The notes under the pieces: model-generated
The model's database searches: none
What the model was told of the DNA's origin: nothing
What the model saw: the letters and a program-made list of their open reading frames with translations, nothing else
Part shown: positions 36,503 to 45,801 of the stretch, piece after piece
Numbering within the stretch: the first letter of the stretch is position 1
How the letters are laid out: each line of letters starts with the position of its first letter
NCBI RefSeq assembly: GCF_004028635.1
Contig: NZ_RQJW01000009.1
Coordinates: 1 to 64,000 of the forward strand
DNA length: 64,000 nucleotides
Source: Streptomyces cyaneus
GTDB taxonomy: Bacteria; Actinomycetota; Actinomycetes; Streptomycetales; Streptomycetaceae
Direction of reading: 5' to 3'
Position numbers and translations under genes: made by a program

Positions 36503-36556
36503 CCCTAAGGGGCGCGGGGAACTGCGCGACAAGCCACGACGAGCCCGCACTCGCGC
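36503..36556. repeat. Dispersed Streptomyces intergenic repeat, second family
   Basis: The stretch with GGGGCGCGGGGAACTGCGCG followed by ACAAGCCACGACGAGCCCGC matches, from memory, a very common short repeat found after genes in many Streptomyces genomes. Only this copy occurs in the window. Confidence 0.6.
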
Positions 36557-36591
36557 AATCACCCAAGCTCCTACGGCGATGAGGCGAACCG

Positions 36592-37464
36592 TCAGTTCAA
36601 CATCGCCCGAGCCGCCCGAGCCTGCCCCCGCACCCGCTCCGCCGCCCCCTCGTCCACCGCACTGATCATCTCCGCGTACGACTCCAACTCCACCGCGCCC
36701 TCGACGAAGTCACCCCGCTGCACCAGCAACTGCGCCCGCTCGAACCGCAACCGAGCCGGACGTGAGGGCAGCAACAGCGACAACTCCACCGCCCACAAAG
36801 CCACATCCGTCCGCTCGGGCCGGGTGGCGGCCCAGGCCCGGACGTTGTTCAGGATCCGCAGCACCACATCCAGCGGATCCGCCGGCGAAAGCATCGACGG
36901 CTGGAGCGGCGCCCCCGTGGCCCCCGCCACCAGCAACTCCGCATCGCTCCCCGTCAACACCCGCCCCCCGTCGAACGGATCGGCGAGCACCTGCTCCTCG
37001 GTCGGCCCGAACCCCACGACGAAGTGCCCGGGCAGCGCGACCCCGTACACAGGAGCCCCCGCCCGCCGCGCGACCTCCATCCACACCACCGACAGCAGAA
37101 TCGGCAACCCACGCCGCCGCTGAAGCACCTCGTGCAACAGCGACGACTCCAGCCGCTGATAGTCCGCGGCGGAGCCACGAAACCCGTACCGCTCCCCGAG
37201 CAGCTCCCGCAGAGCGACGGCCCACGACCGCGGCCCCCCGGGCCGGAACGGCAGCTGCCCGGCCAGGGCGTCCAGCTCCACCTGCGCCGCATCCATGCCC
37301 GCCTCGTCCAGCGCCCCGTCCGCCTCGGCTCCCACCAGCAGACACAGCGTGGACAGATCGGGCCGCTCGGACCGCGCCTCTTCGGCGAACCGCCGCCGCA
37401 GCTCGGCGGAACGTTCGGGCGGCGGGGGACAGGGGGGTCGCATAGCTGGCTCGTGCCCTTTCAC
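36592..37464 (-). CDS. SirB1/transglutaminase-like domain protein
   Basis: 290 aa. Residues of about 30-200 match the transglutaminase-like SirB1 fold (RRRGLPILLSVVWMEVARR, then YGVALPGHFVVGF with the conserved His and ADPFDGGRVL with the Asp); the rest is helical and TPR-like. Active-site cysteine is not evident: the usual position reads VVWMEV, so it is unlikely to be an active transglutaminase. GTG 37464 or ATG 37443 may be the start. It lies 18 nt downstream of the GNAT gene, so they are probably co-transcribed. Role unknown. Confidence 0.75.
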   Translation of the reverse strand: MKGHEPAMRPPCPPPPERSAELRRRFAEEARSERPDLSTLCLLVGAEADGALDEAGMDAAQVELDALAGQLPFRPGGPRSWAVALRELLGERYGFRGSAADYQRLESSLLHEVLQRRRGLPILLSVVWMEVARRAGAPVYGVALPGHFVVGFGPTEEQVLADPFDGGRVLTGSDAELLVAGATGAPLQPSMLSPADPLDVVLRILNNVRAWAATRPERTDVALWAVELSLLLPSRPARLRFERAQLLVQRGDFVEGAVELESYAEMISAVDEGAAERVRGQARAARAMLN

Positions 37465-37482
37465 GGCGATCGGTACCGCTGC

Positions 37483-38484
37483 TCACGGTGATCGATAGTG
37501 GTGGTACGCGTGATGCGCGGCGAACCCCATCCCGGCGTACATCTCCCGCGCGCCCGCGTTCTCCTCCTCGACCTGCAGCCACGCCGCCGACGCCCCCTCA
37601 TCGAGGGCCCGCCGGGCCAGCGCGGCCATCACCCGAGTGGCCAGCCCCCGCCGCCGCAGCGCCGGATCCACCTCCACGGCGGCGAACCCGGCCCACCGCC
37701 CGTCCACGACACACCGCCCGATGGCGGCAGGAGCACCGCCGCCCGCACCGGGAACCGTCGCGAACCACACCGACGGCCCGCTCCCGAGCACCTTCAGGGC
37801 CACCTCGCTCACCCCCTTGCGCTGATACCGCGCAAGCCAAGCCTCGTCCGCCTTCCGGGACAGCACCACCCCGGCCACCTCGTCCGGCTCGCCCAGGTCG
37901 GCGATCGGCGCCAACGCCCCGATCCACATCCCGGCGGACACCTCCCGCACCCACCCCAGCCGCTCCAGCTCCGCGCACAGCAGCTCCTGCGTGCCCTCGG
38001 CCCCGGTCGCGGTCTGTACGTACGCGGGCAGCCCACGGTCGCCGTACCAGCGCCGTACGACGTCGAGCGCGGCCGGCAGCGGCATGCCGGGGTCGCCGAG
38101 CGGCAGCACCGAGTTGGCCCGCCGGGTGAACCCGGACGCGGCCCGCAGCTCCCACTCGCCGAGCCGCTCGCTCTCCACCGGCGGCCACGCGCGCATGGCG
38201 ACACGCGCGAGCTCCTCGTACGAGGCGGCGGGCCCCCGGCGGCGAGCCGGAGCGGCGGGCACCACCTTGCCCGCGACCAGCGAGGCTTCCGGGATGCGGA
38301 CAGTCTCGCCACTCTTGCGTGTGATCCGCAGCACACCGTCGTCCCATGATGCGAGAACACCCACCGTGTCGGTGAACTTCTCACCCTCGGCCGCAGGATC
38401 GTGTCGGCGGCGCACAGAGACTCGTTTGCCCACGTCAGTAGCGGTGATGCGGACCTCAAGGCGCCCCGTCGCAGAGATTTCCAC
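37483..38484 (-). CDS. GNAT family N-acetyltransferase
   Basis: 333 aa from GTG 38484. An N-terminal small beta domain (about residues 1-75) and a middle helical region precede a C-terminal GNAT fold with the acetyl-CoA loop in DPALRRRGLATRVM and the late motif ENAGAREMYAGMGF. GNAT enzymes move acetyl groups from acetyl-CoA to amines; the substrate is not readable. Divergent from the ferredoxin gene across a 140-nt gap. Confidence 0.85.
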   Translation of the reverse strand: MEISATGRLEVRITATDVGKRVSVRRRHDPAAEGEKFTDTVGVLASWDDGVLRITRKSGETVRIPEASLVAGKVVPAAPARRRGPAASYEELARVAMRAWPPVESERLGEWELRAASGFTRRANSVLPLGDPGMPLPAALDVVRRWYGDRGLPAYVQTATGAEGTQELLCAELERLGWVREVSAGMWIGALAPIADLGEPDEVAGVVLSRKADEAWLARYQRKGVSEVALKVLGSGPSVWFATVPGAGGGAPAAIGRCVVDGRWAGFAAVEVDPALRRRGLATRVMAALARRALDEGASAAWLQVEEENAGAREMYAGMGFAAHHAYHHYRSP

Positions 38485-38624
38485 AGGTCAGTTCACCCCT
38501 CCTGTTCGGATCATGCCCAAGAACGGAGATACTAGAGGCGGGCATCGACGACGCCGCGCTCCCGCGCGCCAGGCGGCGGAGCCTGAGGAGGCCCGCCAGC
38601 GCCCTATCGAGGAGGAACGACAGC

Positions 38625-38945
38625 GTGACCTACGTCATCGCGCAGCCTTGTGTCGACGTCAAGGACAAGGCGTGCATCGAGGAGTGCCCGGTCGACTGCA
38701 TCTACGAGGGCCAGCGGTCCTTGTACATCCACCCGGACGAATGCGTCGACTGTGGTGCCTGTGAGCCGGTATGCCCGGTCGAGGCGATCTTCTACGAGGA
38801 CGACACTCCGGAGGAGTGGAAGGACTACTACAAGGCGAACGTCGAGTTCTTCGACGAGCTCGGCTCCCCCGGTGGCGCCAGCAAGCTGGGCCTGATCGAG
38901 CGGGATCACCCCTTCATCGCCGCGCTGCCGCCGCAGGCCGAGTAG
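38625..38945 (+). CDS. fdxA: 7Fe ferredoxin (3Fe-4S + 4Fe-4S)
   Basis: 106-aa soluble electron carrier. Cys9, Cys17, Cys21 and Cys25 and the set Cys40, Cys43, Cys46 and Cys50 (ECVDCGACEPVC) give the spacing of seven-iron ferredoxins. GTG 38625 follows GAGGAGG. It is followed by a strong terminator and then dapC, an order also present, as I recall, in Mycobacterium (Rv1177-Rv1178). Confidence 0.93.
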   Translation: MTYVIAQPCVDVKDKACIEECPVDCIYEGQRSLYIHPDECVDCGACEPVCPVEAIFYEDDTPEEWKDYYKANVEFFDELGSPGGASKLGLIERDHPFIAALPPQAE

Positions 38946-38973
38946 TCCGCACCGGCGACCCGCACAGCGTGCC

Positions 38974-39024
38974 GCCTCGGTCCCGTACGGCCTGATCGCC
39001 TTGATCGTCGTACGGGACCGAGGC
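38974..39024 (+). terminator. Terminator after fdxA
   Basis: Perfect 16-bp stem (38974-38989 with 39009-39024) with a 19-nt loop; it begins 28 nt after the ferredoxin stop, so dapC probably has its own promoter or relies on read-through. Confidence 0.8.
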
Positions 39025-39100
39025 GTTGCCGTATCCGGCATGAACAGTGGCATCAGCAGTGGCAGTACCAGCGGCTGTACCAGAAAGTGAGCCAGATCCC

Positions 39101-40195
39101 GTGTCCGCAGTCTCCGACCGCCTTCCGACCTTCCCCTGGGACAAGCTGGAGCCGTACAAGAAGACGGCCACCGCGCACCCCGACGGCATCGTCGACCTCT
39201 CCGTCGGCACGCCGGTCGACCCGGTCCCCGAGCTGATCCAGAAGGCCCTGATCGACGCGGCGGACTCCCCGGGCTATCCGACGGTCTGGGGCACCCCGGC
39301 ACTGCGTGACGCGATCACGGGCTGGGTGGAGCGCCGCCTGGGCGCCCGCCAGGTCACCCACCGCCACGTCCTGCCCATCGTCGGCTCCAAGGAACTGGTC
39401 GCCTGGCTCCCCACCCAGCTGGGCCTCGGGCCCGGCGACAAGGTGGCCTACCCGCGGCTGGCCTACCCGACGTACGAGGTGGGCGCCCGCCTGGCCCGTG
39501 CCGAGTACGAGGTGTACGACGACCCCACGGAGCTGGACCCGCGGAACCTGAAGCTGCTCTGGCTGAACTCCCCGTCCAACCCCACGGGCAAGGTCCTGTC
39601 GAAGCAGGAACTGACCCGGACGGTCGCCTGGGCCCGCGAACACGGCGTCCTGCTCTTCTCCGACGAGTGCTACCTGGAGCTGGGCTGGGAGGCCGACCCG
39701 GTCTCGGTCCTGCACCCGGACGTGAACGGCGGCTCGTACGAGGGCATCGTCGCGGTGCACTCCTTGTCCAAGCGCTCGAACCTCGCGGGCTACCGCGCCG
39801 CCTTCCTGGCCGGCGACCCGGCGGTCCTGGCCCCCCTCCTGGAGATCCGCAAGCACGGCGGCATGATGACGTCGGCGCCGACCCAGGCGGCGGTGATCGC
39901 GGCCCTGGGCGACGACGAGCACGTCCGCGTCCAACGCGACCGCTACGCGGCCCGCCGCGAGGCCCTCCGCGGGGCCCTGGAAGGACACGGCTTCCGCATC
40001 GAGCACAGCGAGGCCAGCCTCTACCTCTGGGCCACGCGAGACGAGTCCTGCTGGACCACGGTCTCCCACCTGGCCGACCTCGGCATCCTGGTGGCCCCGG
40101 GCGACTTCTACGGCGAGGCAGGCGCCCAGCACGTACGCGTGGCGTTCACGGCGACGGACGAACGGGTGAGGACGGCGGTGCAACGCCTGTCGTAA
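39101..40195 (+). CDS. dapC: Succinyldiaminopimelate aminotransferase
   Basis: DapC makes N-succinyl-LL-diaminopimelate in the lysine and cell-wall pathway. The 364-aa fold-type I PLP enzyme has VGTPVDPVPELIQ, the LNSPSNPTGKVLS loop, Asp in LFSDECYLELGW and the PLP lysine (Lys224) in HSLSKRSNLAGYR. GTG 39101 is the usual start; the frame is open upstream but runs into the terminator region. dapE lies 2 kb downstream. Confidence 0.88.
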   Translation: MSAVSDRLPTFPWDKLEPYKKTATAHPDGIVDLSVGTPVDPVPELIQKALIDAADSPGYPTVWGTPALRDAITGWVERRLGARQVTHRHVLPIVGSKELVAWLPTQLGLGPGDKVAYPRLAYPTYEVGARLARAEYEVYDDPTELDPRNLKLLWLNSPSNPTGKVLSKQELTRTVAWAREHGVLLFSDECYLELGWEADPVSVLHPDVNGGSYEGIVAVHSLSKRSNLAGYRAAFLAGDPAVLAPLLEIRKHGGMMTSAPTQAAVIAALGDDEHVRVQRDRYAARREALRGALEGHGFRIEHSEASLYLWATRDESCWTTVSHLADLGILVAPGDFYGEAGAQHVRVAFTATDERVRTAVQRLS

Positions 40196-40257
40196 CGGCG
40201 GCTGCGGATACCACGGCTACCACTTACCACTGTGGGCAAGACGTAGGACATACAAAA

Positions 40258-40293
40258 CCGACGGGGCCCAGGGAACTCCCTGGGCCCCGTCGG
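40258..40293. terminator. Strong bidirectional terminator
   Basis: A 17-bp perfect inverted repeat (40258-40274 with 40277-40293) between the convergent dapC and the secreted-protein gene. Confidence 0.9.
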
Positions 40294-40330
40294 CGGCTCG
40301 AGCCAGGCGCAGCCGAACGGCGGCGGACCG

Positions 40331-40807
40331 TCAGCCGAGGGGAAGCGCCTGCACCGGCAGCGAGCCGGTCGACGGAACACCGGTCGTCGTGGCCACGCCG
40401 GCCGTGTCGCCGAGGACGCTGCCGACCGACCCGGCCACGCCACCCGCGGTCTCCTTCGCCGCGGGCGTCGCCTTCTTCGCAACCTTGCCGCCGGCCTTGG
40501 CCGCGGTCGGCACCGCCTTCTTCGCGGCCTTGCCGCCGGTCTTGGTCACCTTGGCGCCGGCCTTCGTCGCGGTCGGCAGCGCGCCGTCGACCGCGGTGTC
40601 GACGGCGCCACCCGCGAGCCCGGTGGCGTTCGTGGCCGCGCCGTCGACGACGCTCGAGCCGTCCAGGGCGGTCAGCCCGCCGACCTTCGAGGCGTCGGGC
40701 AGTTCAGGGGCCGCGCTGGCGGAGCCGGCCGCACCGACCCCGGCAGCCGCTCCGGCAGCGACGAGCAGCGCGGCACGGGCGATCCGGCGGGTCAGGGGGA
40801 GGGACAT
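40331..40807 (-). CDS. Small secreted Ala/Gly/Lys-rich protein
   Basis: 158 aa. Sec signal peptide (SLPLTRRIARAALLVAAGA, cleavage likely after GSASA) then a low-complexity mature part with alternating KVTKTGGKAAKK, AGGKVAKKATPAAK blocks that resemble histone-H1-like tails. ATG 40807 has AAGGAG. No catalytic motif is seen; some databases label relatives ATP-binding, which the sequence does not support. Function unknown. Confidence 0.75.
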   Translation of the reverse strand: MSLPLTRRIARAALLVAAGAAAGVGAAGSASAAPELPDASKVGGLTALDGSSVVDGAATNATGLAGGAVDTAVDGALPTATKAGAKVTKTGGKAAKKAVPTAAKAGGKVAKKATPAAKETAGGVAGSVGSVLGDTAGVATTTGVPSTGSLPVQALPLG

Positions 40808-41154
40808 GATGCTCCTTCGACGGGTATGTCGGATCAGGACGATGAAGTGTCCGACCACGCCCGGCAGTTGATCGACTGGCTGTTGATCTCCGGGCTCGGA
40901 CGCAGTGACTACCGCTCGAAGCCCGCGAAGGTTGCGGCGCCCCAATGTAAAGAATTGGCAATGCGTCGCATTATCGCCTGCGGATAAAAACGGGCAAACG
41001 GAGCCGCGCCCGAAACCCTGCCGAATCCTTACAGCCCTTTGTTCTCAAGGCGTTTGGCCGATGAGAGGGTGACCGCGCGAAAACCTGCCCACACCGTCCC
41101 CGGCCGACACCTCGAGTAACTCCCGGGAGTGAGTCGCCGAACGCCTGCGCGTAA
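40808..41154. promoter_or_regulatory. Upstream region of the secreted-protein gene with palindromes
   Basis: A 347-bp gap. Two adjoining inverted repeats, CCAAT-N7-ATTGG (40942-40958) and AATGCG-T-CGCATT (40960-40972), lie about 150 nt before the start codon in an AT-richer patch. They may be operators; no known box recognised. Confidence 0.45.
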
Positions 41155-42159
41155 CTAGTGAGTGGTCACGATCCGGACCGAGCCCTGACCACCGCTCTGC
41201 GCCCCCGAGGAGCCCTGGGACGTATCCGCGGCGACCGCACGCCACTGGCTGTCGGTGTTCCCGGCGGTCCAGACCCGTCCGGCATACGACACCCGCTTGA
41301 TGTGCAGGTCGGAGGCGTTGGCCACGGCCCAGTGGGCCAGCTGCCACCCGCGCTCGCGGACACTGCGCCCGGTGCCGGAACCTCCGTCGGCGGTCACGGG
41401 CAGCACGACGGTCCGCCCGTCGCTCTCGATCACGGAAGGAACGGGCGTGGGCGTGGCCTTCTTACCGCCCACCTCCGCGGCGCCCACCTCGGCGGCGGCC
41501 GACTGGAGCGCGTCCTGCCCGAAGTCCCGTACGAGCGCGGACCGTACGGCGTCCGGACCCGCGGTCCGCGTGGCGCCGGGGCGGCCCTCGCAGGTCAGCG
41601 TCGCGGCCGAACGCCCGGTGAGTGCGGCGGCGAGCAGCGTCGCGTCCGGCTCGTGCTTGGCGTACGCCTCCGGAAAGCCGCTGCGCTGCACGCGCTGTGC
41701 GGCGACGGTGAGCGGCAACTCCGTGTAGTCGCGGACCTTGACCAGGTGCTCGTAGAAGATGCCCGACGAGTAGATCGGGTCCTGGATCTCCTGCTCGGTG
41801 CCCCAGCCCTGCGAGGGCCGCTGCTGGAACAGGCCCAGCGAGTCGCGGTCGCCGTGGCTGATGTTGCGCAGCCCCGACTCCTGCAGCGCGGTGGCGAGCG
41901 CGATCGTCACGGCCCGCTCGGGCAGCCCGCGGCCGGTGCCGACGGCGGCGATCGTCGCGGCGTTCACCGCCTGCTCCGGCGTGAACTCGTATCTGGCCCC
42001 GTCGCCCTTGCCCGAGACGACCTCGCAGCCCGGCTCGCCGGTGCCTCCGGTGACGTACTGCACCGCGAGATACCCCGCGACGGCTAGCAGGACCACGAAG
42101 GCCGCCCCGCGACGCAGGAGGCGGCCACGACGTTTGGGAGAAGGGGACGGCTCTGGCAC
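41155..42159 (-). CDS. Membrane-anchored lysozyme-like protein
   Basis: 334 aa from GTG 42159. A basic N-terminus (SPKRRGRLLRRG) and one membrane helix (about residues 18-36) precede an extracytoplasmic domain with ALATALQESGLRNISHGD and DSLGLFQQRPSQGWG, the catalytic-Glu and GLFQ motifs of transglycosylase/lysozyme-like folds. Glu at the first motif is the probable catalytic acid. The C-terminal half (after about residue 215) is a separate domain with AAEVGAAEVGGKK spacer repeats. Likely acts on peptidoglycan; unproven. Confidence 0.75.
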   Translation of the reverse strand: MPEPSPSPKRRGRLLRRGAAFVVLLAVAGYLAVQYVTGGTGEPGCEVVSGKGDGARYEFTPEQAVNAATIAAVGTGRGLPERAVTIALATALQESGLRNISHGDRDSLGLFQQRPSQGWGTEQEIQDPIYSSGIFYEHLVKVRDYTELPLTVAAQRVQRSGFPEAYAKHEPDATLLAAALTGRSAATLTCEGRPGATRTAGPDAVRSALVRDFGQDALQSAAAEVGAAEVGGKKATPTPVPSVIESDGRTVVLPVTADGGSGTGRSVRERGWQLAHWAVANASDLHIKRVSYAGRVWTAGNTDSQWRAVAADTSQGSSGAQSGGQGSVRIVTTH

Positions 42160-42245
42160 GCCCTACAAGGTAGCCGAGGTTACTGGGGGGTATGGGTCGA
42201 GCGGGGAAAGTGGGCCGGCGGCCCCGGCGCGTTAGGGTCGGCACC

Positions 42246-43325
42246 ATGGCCGACACCTCCCTTGACCTCACGCTGGATGCGGCGCAGCTCACCGCGCAGC
42301 TCGTCGACTTCCCCTCCGTCAGCGGCACGGAACAGCCCCTCGCGGACGCCATCGAGAGCGCTCTGCGCGCCCTGCCGCATCTGACGGTCGAGCGGTACGG
42401 CAACAACGTCGTGGCGCGTACGAACCTGGGGCGGCCCGAGCGTGTGATCCTCGCCGGTCACATCGACACGGTGCCGATCGCGGACAACGTCCCGTCGAGG
42501 CTGGACGAGGACGGCGTCCTGTGGGGCTGCGGCACCTGCGACATGAAGTCGGGCGTCGCGGTCCAGCTGCGCATCGCGGCGACGGTGCCGGCCCCCAACC
42601 GCGACCTCACCTTCGTCTTCTACGACAACGAAGAGGTGGCCGCGGAGCTCAACGGCCTCAAGCACGTGGCGCAGGCCCGTCCGCAGTGGCTGGAGGGCGA
42701 CTTCGCGGTCCTGCTCGAGCCGTCGGACGGCGAGGTGGAGGGCGGCTGCCAGGGCACGCTCAGGGTCCTGCTCAAGACCAAGGGCGAGCGCGCCCACTCC
42801 GCGCGCAGCTGGATGGGCTCGAACGCGATCCATGCGGCGGCGCCGATCCTGGCGCGGCTGGCGTCGTACGAACCGCGCTACCCCGTGATCGACGGCCTGG
42901 AGTACCGCGAGGGCCTGAACGCGGTCGGCATCACCGGCGGCGTGGCGGGCAACGTCATTCCGGACGAATGCGTCGTAACCGTCAACTTCCGGTACGCACC
43001 GGACCGTACGGAGGCGGAAGCCATCGCGCATGTCCGTGAGGTCTTCGCCGACTGCGGAGTCGAGGAATTCGTCGTGGACGACCACAGCGGCGGCGCGCTG
43101 CCGGGGCTGTCCCACCCGGCAGCCGCGGCGTTCATGCAGGCGGTCGGCGGGACTCCCCGCCCCAAGTACGGCTGGACGGACGTCTCCCGCTTCTCGTCCC
43201 TCGGCATCCCCGCGGTCAACTACGGCCCCGGCAACCCGCACTTGGCACACAAGCGGGACGAACGGGTGGAGATCGGGAAGATCCTGGCGGGGGAGGAGCG
43301 GCTGAGGGCGTGGCTCACGGCGTAG
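42246..43325 (+). CDS. dapE: Succinyl-diaminopimelate desuccinylase
   Basis: DapE releases LL-diaminopimelate from its succinyl form. The 359-aa M20 metallopeptidase-fold protein has the first metal His in [10 protein letters not shown], the bridging Asp in [11 protein letters not shown], the catalytic Glu pair in [10 protein letters not shown] and the late metal His in [17 protein letters not shown] 42246 fits the family N-terminus ([18 protein letters not shown]). It lies divergent from the lysozyme-like gene. Confidence 0.93.
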   Translation: MADTSLDLTLDAAQLTAQLVDFPSVSGTEQPLADAIESALRALPHLTVERYGNNVVARTNLGRPERVILAGHIDTVPIADNVPSRLDEDGVLWGCGTCDMKSGVAVQLRIAATVPAPNRDLTFVFYDNEEVAAELNGLKHVAQARPQWLEGDFAVLLEPSDGEVEGGCQGTLRVLLKTKGERAHSARSWMGSNAIHAAAPILARLASYEPRYPVIDGLEYREGLNAVGITGGVAGNVIPDECVVTVNFRYAPDRTEAEAIAHVREVFADCGVEEFVVDDHSGGALPGLSHPAAAAFMQAVGGTPRPKYGWTDVSRFSSLGIPAVNYGPGNPHLAHKRDERVEIGKILAGEERLRAWLTA

Positions 43326-43470
43326 CACCGCGGTGACGGGCGGCGTGGGGAGTGCGGGGAGGGCGCTTTATGGCGGTCATGCTCACGTCCCCCGTCCGTA
43401 ACCCACGTGGATCTACGCTGAGGTGGAACGACCTGCAACACCAGCAGGCCCCGCAGCGGAGGGAGCGCAC

Positions 43471-44229
43471 ATGGCTACCGGCAACCCCGAGGGGAAGAAG
43501 CAGCCACCGTCGGAGCAGCGTCTGGGACCGGTTCTCCGGAGGCGGGACCAGGTGACGGCGAGTACGACCGACCAGCGACTGCTGGACGCGGGCGGCCCCT
43601 CGGACTGGGTCCACACGGACCCCTGGCGCGTCCTCCGTATCCAGTCGGAGTTCATCGAGGGCTTCGGCACGCTCGCCGAACTCCCGGCGGCGATCAGCGT
43701 GTTCGGCTCGGCGCGTACACCGGTCGACTCTCCCGAGTACGACGCGGGAGTCCGGCTCGGCCGAGGCCTGGTCGAGGCGGGCTTCGCGGTGATCACGGGC
43801 GGTGGCCCCGGCGCCATGGAGGCCGCGAACAAGGGCGCGTGCGAGGCGGGCGGCATCTCGGTCGGCCTCGGCATCGAGCTCCCCTTCGAGCAGGGCCTCA
43901 ACCCCTACGTCGACATCGGCCTGAACTTCCGGTACTTCTTCGTCCGCAAGATGATGTTCGTCAAGTACGCCCAGGGCTTCGTGGTCCTCCCCGGCGGCCT
44001 CGGCACCCTCGACGAACTCTTCGAGGCCCTCACCCTCGTCCAGACCCAGAAGGTCACCCGCTTCCCGATCGTCCTCTTCGGCAGCGAGTACTGGGGCGGC
44101 CTCGTCGACTGGCTCAAGAACACACTGATCGCCCAGGGCAAGGCCTCGGAGAAGGACCTGCTCCTGTTCCACGTCACGGACGACGTGGAGGAGGCGGTGG
44201 CGCTGGTATCGAAGGAGGCGGGGCGCTAG
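43471..44229 (+). CDS. LOG family (TIGR00730) Rossmann-fold protein
   Basis: 252-aa protein of the lysine-decarboxylase-like LOG family with ITGGGPGAMEAANKGA and VVLPGGLGTLDE, the two nucleotide-phosphate motifs. Relatives release cytokinin-type bases from ribotides; the bacterial role is often unclear. ATG 43471 follows GGAGGGAG. The 60-aa N-terminal extension before IQSEFIEGFGTL is polar. Its place after dapE matches, as I recall, Rv1205 after Rv1202. Confidence 0.88.
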   Translation: MATGNPEGKKQPPSEQRLGPVLRRRDQVTASTTDQRLLDAGGPSDWVHTDPWRVLRIQSEFIEGFGTLAELPAAISVFGSARTPVDSPEYDAGVRLGRGLVEAGFAVITGGGPGAMEAANKGACEAGGISVGLGIELPFEQGLNPYVDIGLNFRYFFVRKMMFVKYAQGFVVLPGGLGTLDELFEALTLVQTQKVTRFPIVLFGSEYWGGLVDWLKNTLIAQGKASEKDLLLFHVTDDVEEAVALVSKEAGR

Positions 44230-44300
44230 CGCTGAGCTTTGGCCGGTGTGCGGGGCTGGGGGCTGTGGCTGGCGGTCACGTCCCGGCGCCGGCCCGGGTA

Positions 44301-44443
44301 TTTCAGCCCGTCCGGCGTTTGAGGACGAGGCCCCTTCAGGGCCGAAGCGGGGGTCTGGGGGCCGCAGGCCCCCAGGACGGCGGGGTCGAAGGGGCGGCAG
44401 CCCCTGGAGGACGGGAAGGGTAGGGGCGGCGGGGGCGAGGAAA
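44301..44443. repeat. Dispersed intergenic repeat, copy B
   Basis: The first 75 bp match 33-107 almost base for base. An extra 30-bp segment (GGGGTCGAAGGGGCGGCAGC and following) that copy A lacks separates it from the common GGGTAGGGGCGG...GAGGAAA tail. It fills the space between the convergent LOG gene and folP2-like gene. Confidence 0.85.
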
Positions 44444-44447
44444 GCTG

Positions 44448-45308
44448 TCAGGCCAACCCACGACGCGCCACCGCCGGCGGCCGGTGCCCCGCGATCGACG
44501 CCACCATGTCCAGCACCTGCCGGGTCTCCGCCACCTCATGCACCCGATACACCTGCGCCCCCAACCACGCCGACACCGCAGTCGTCGCCAACGTCCCCAC
44601 CACCCGCTCCTTCACAGGCTTGTCCAGCGTCTCCCCGACGAAGTCCTTGTTGGACAGGGACACCAACACCGGCCACCCCGTCTCCACCATCTCCCCCAAC
44701 CGCCGAGTCGCCTCAAGACTGTGCCGCGTGTTCTTCCCGAAGTCGTGCCCGGGATCGATCAGGATCGACTCCCGAGGCACCCCCAGCGCCAACGCCCGCT
44801 CGGCCAACCCCACCGTCACCCGCAGAATGTCGGCCATGACGTCGTCGTACGTCACCCGATGCGGCCGAGTCCGAGGCTCAGCACCTCCGGCATGCGTACA
44901 CACCAGCCCCACCCCGTACCGCGCAGCGACCTCCGCCAGCCCCGGATCAACCCCACCCCACGCGTCGTTCAGCAGATCCGCCCCCACCTCGCACACCGCC
45001 GCCCCGACCTCGGCCCGCCAGGTGTCCACACTGATCACGACATCCGGAAAACGCCGCCGCACCTCGGCCACGAACCCGACCGTCCGCCGCGCCTCCTCCT
45101 CGGCGGTCACCTCTTCCCCCGGCCCGGCCTTGACCCCACCGATGTCGATGATGGCCGCCCCCTCAGCCACCGCCTGCTCCACGCGCGCGAGGGCGGGCTC
45201 GTCGCGGAACGTCGCCCCTTGGTCGTAGAAGGAGTCCGGGGTCCGGTTCACGATCGCCATGATCACCGGCTCATGCGTGTCGAATTCACGCCTGCCCAGC
45301 CTGAGCAT
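44448..45308 (-). CDS. FolP2-type dihydropteroate synthase homologue
   Basis: 286-aa TIM-barrel protein of the DHPS family. DHPS condenses p-aminobenzoate with the pterin diphosphate in folate synthesis. The first motif reads MAIVNRTPDSFYDQG rather than the usual N-V-T-P-D-S-F-S-D-G, and IIDIGGVKAGPG replaces D-[IV]-G-G-x-S-T/R-P-G. These changes are typical of the actinobacterial FolP2 group, whose mycobacterial member, as I recall, does not replace a true DHPS. AGGAGAGG precedes ATG 45308. It is divergent from the DivIVA-like/tag pair. I would not call it folP. Confidence 0.85.
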   Translation of the reverse strand: MLRLGRREFDTHEPVIMAIVNRTPDSFYDQGATFRDEPALARVEQAVAEGAAIIDIGGVKAGPGEEVTAEEEARRTVGFVAEVRRRFPDVVISVDTWRAEVGAAVCEVGADLLNDAWGGVDPGLAEVAARYGVGLVCTHAGGAEPRTRPHRVTYDDVMADILRVTVGLAERALALGVPRESILIDPGHDFGKNTRHSLEATRRLGEMVETGWPVLVSLSNKDFVGETLDKPVKERVVGTLATTAVSAWLGAQVYRVHEVAETRQVLDMVASIAGHRPPAVARRGLA

Positions 45309-45447
45309 CCCCTGTGACCTCTCCTAGTACGTCCTGGCAAGTCGTCGGCCTTGGGCCGCCTGCGACCCTAACCGTCAGAGTCGCATGGCACGATCGGACA
45401 CTGACACACTCGACCGCTCGCATTCACCGACCGTGGGGGCCACAGCG

Positions 45448-45801
45448 ATGGTTATGTTCTTGTTCCTGGTCGTCGCGCTCGCCGTCGTGGTCGCCGCGGT
45501 GACGCTCGCCGTGGTGGGCGGCGGCGAGGGCGACGGCCCCCTGCCGGAGGCCGCGCCCGAGCGCCTGCAGGACCTGCTGCCGCTGGACCGCCCGGTCAAC
45601 CGCGTGGACATCGAGGCCCTCCGCTTCCCGCTCGCCGCCCGTGGCTACCGCATGTCCGACGTCGACGACGCCTTGAGCCGCCTCGGCGCCGAGCTCGCGG
45701 AGCGCGACGCCCGTATCGCCGACCTGGAGTCCGCGCTGGAGTCCGCGCTGGCGTCGGCCGGCCATGTGTCGATGGAGAAGCGCGCTCAGGAGGACCAGTG
45801 A
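45448..45801 (+). CDS. DivIVA-domain membrane protein
   Basis: 117 aa starting MVMFLFLVV: one membrane helix (about residues 2-25), a short linker (GGGEGDGPLPEAAPER), then a DivIVA-like motif (FPLAARGYRMSDVDDALSRL) and a coiled coil (LAERDARIADLESALESAL). DivIVA proteins organise growth at poles and septa. GTGGGGG lies before ATG 45448; an upstream ATG at 45385 would put the helix internally. It overlaps tag by one base and matches Rv1209 by place. Confidence 0.8.
   Translation: MVMFLFLVVALAVVVAAVTLAVVGGGEGDGPLPEAAPERLQDLLPLDRPVNRVDIEALRFPLAARGYRMSDVDDALSRLGAELAERDARIADLESALESALASAGHVSMEKRAQEDQ

Noticed and set aside
44448-45308. Calling this gene folP
   Set aside because: The DHPS signature residues are changed in the FolP2 manner, so folate synthase activity is not supported.
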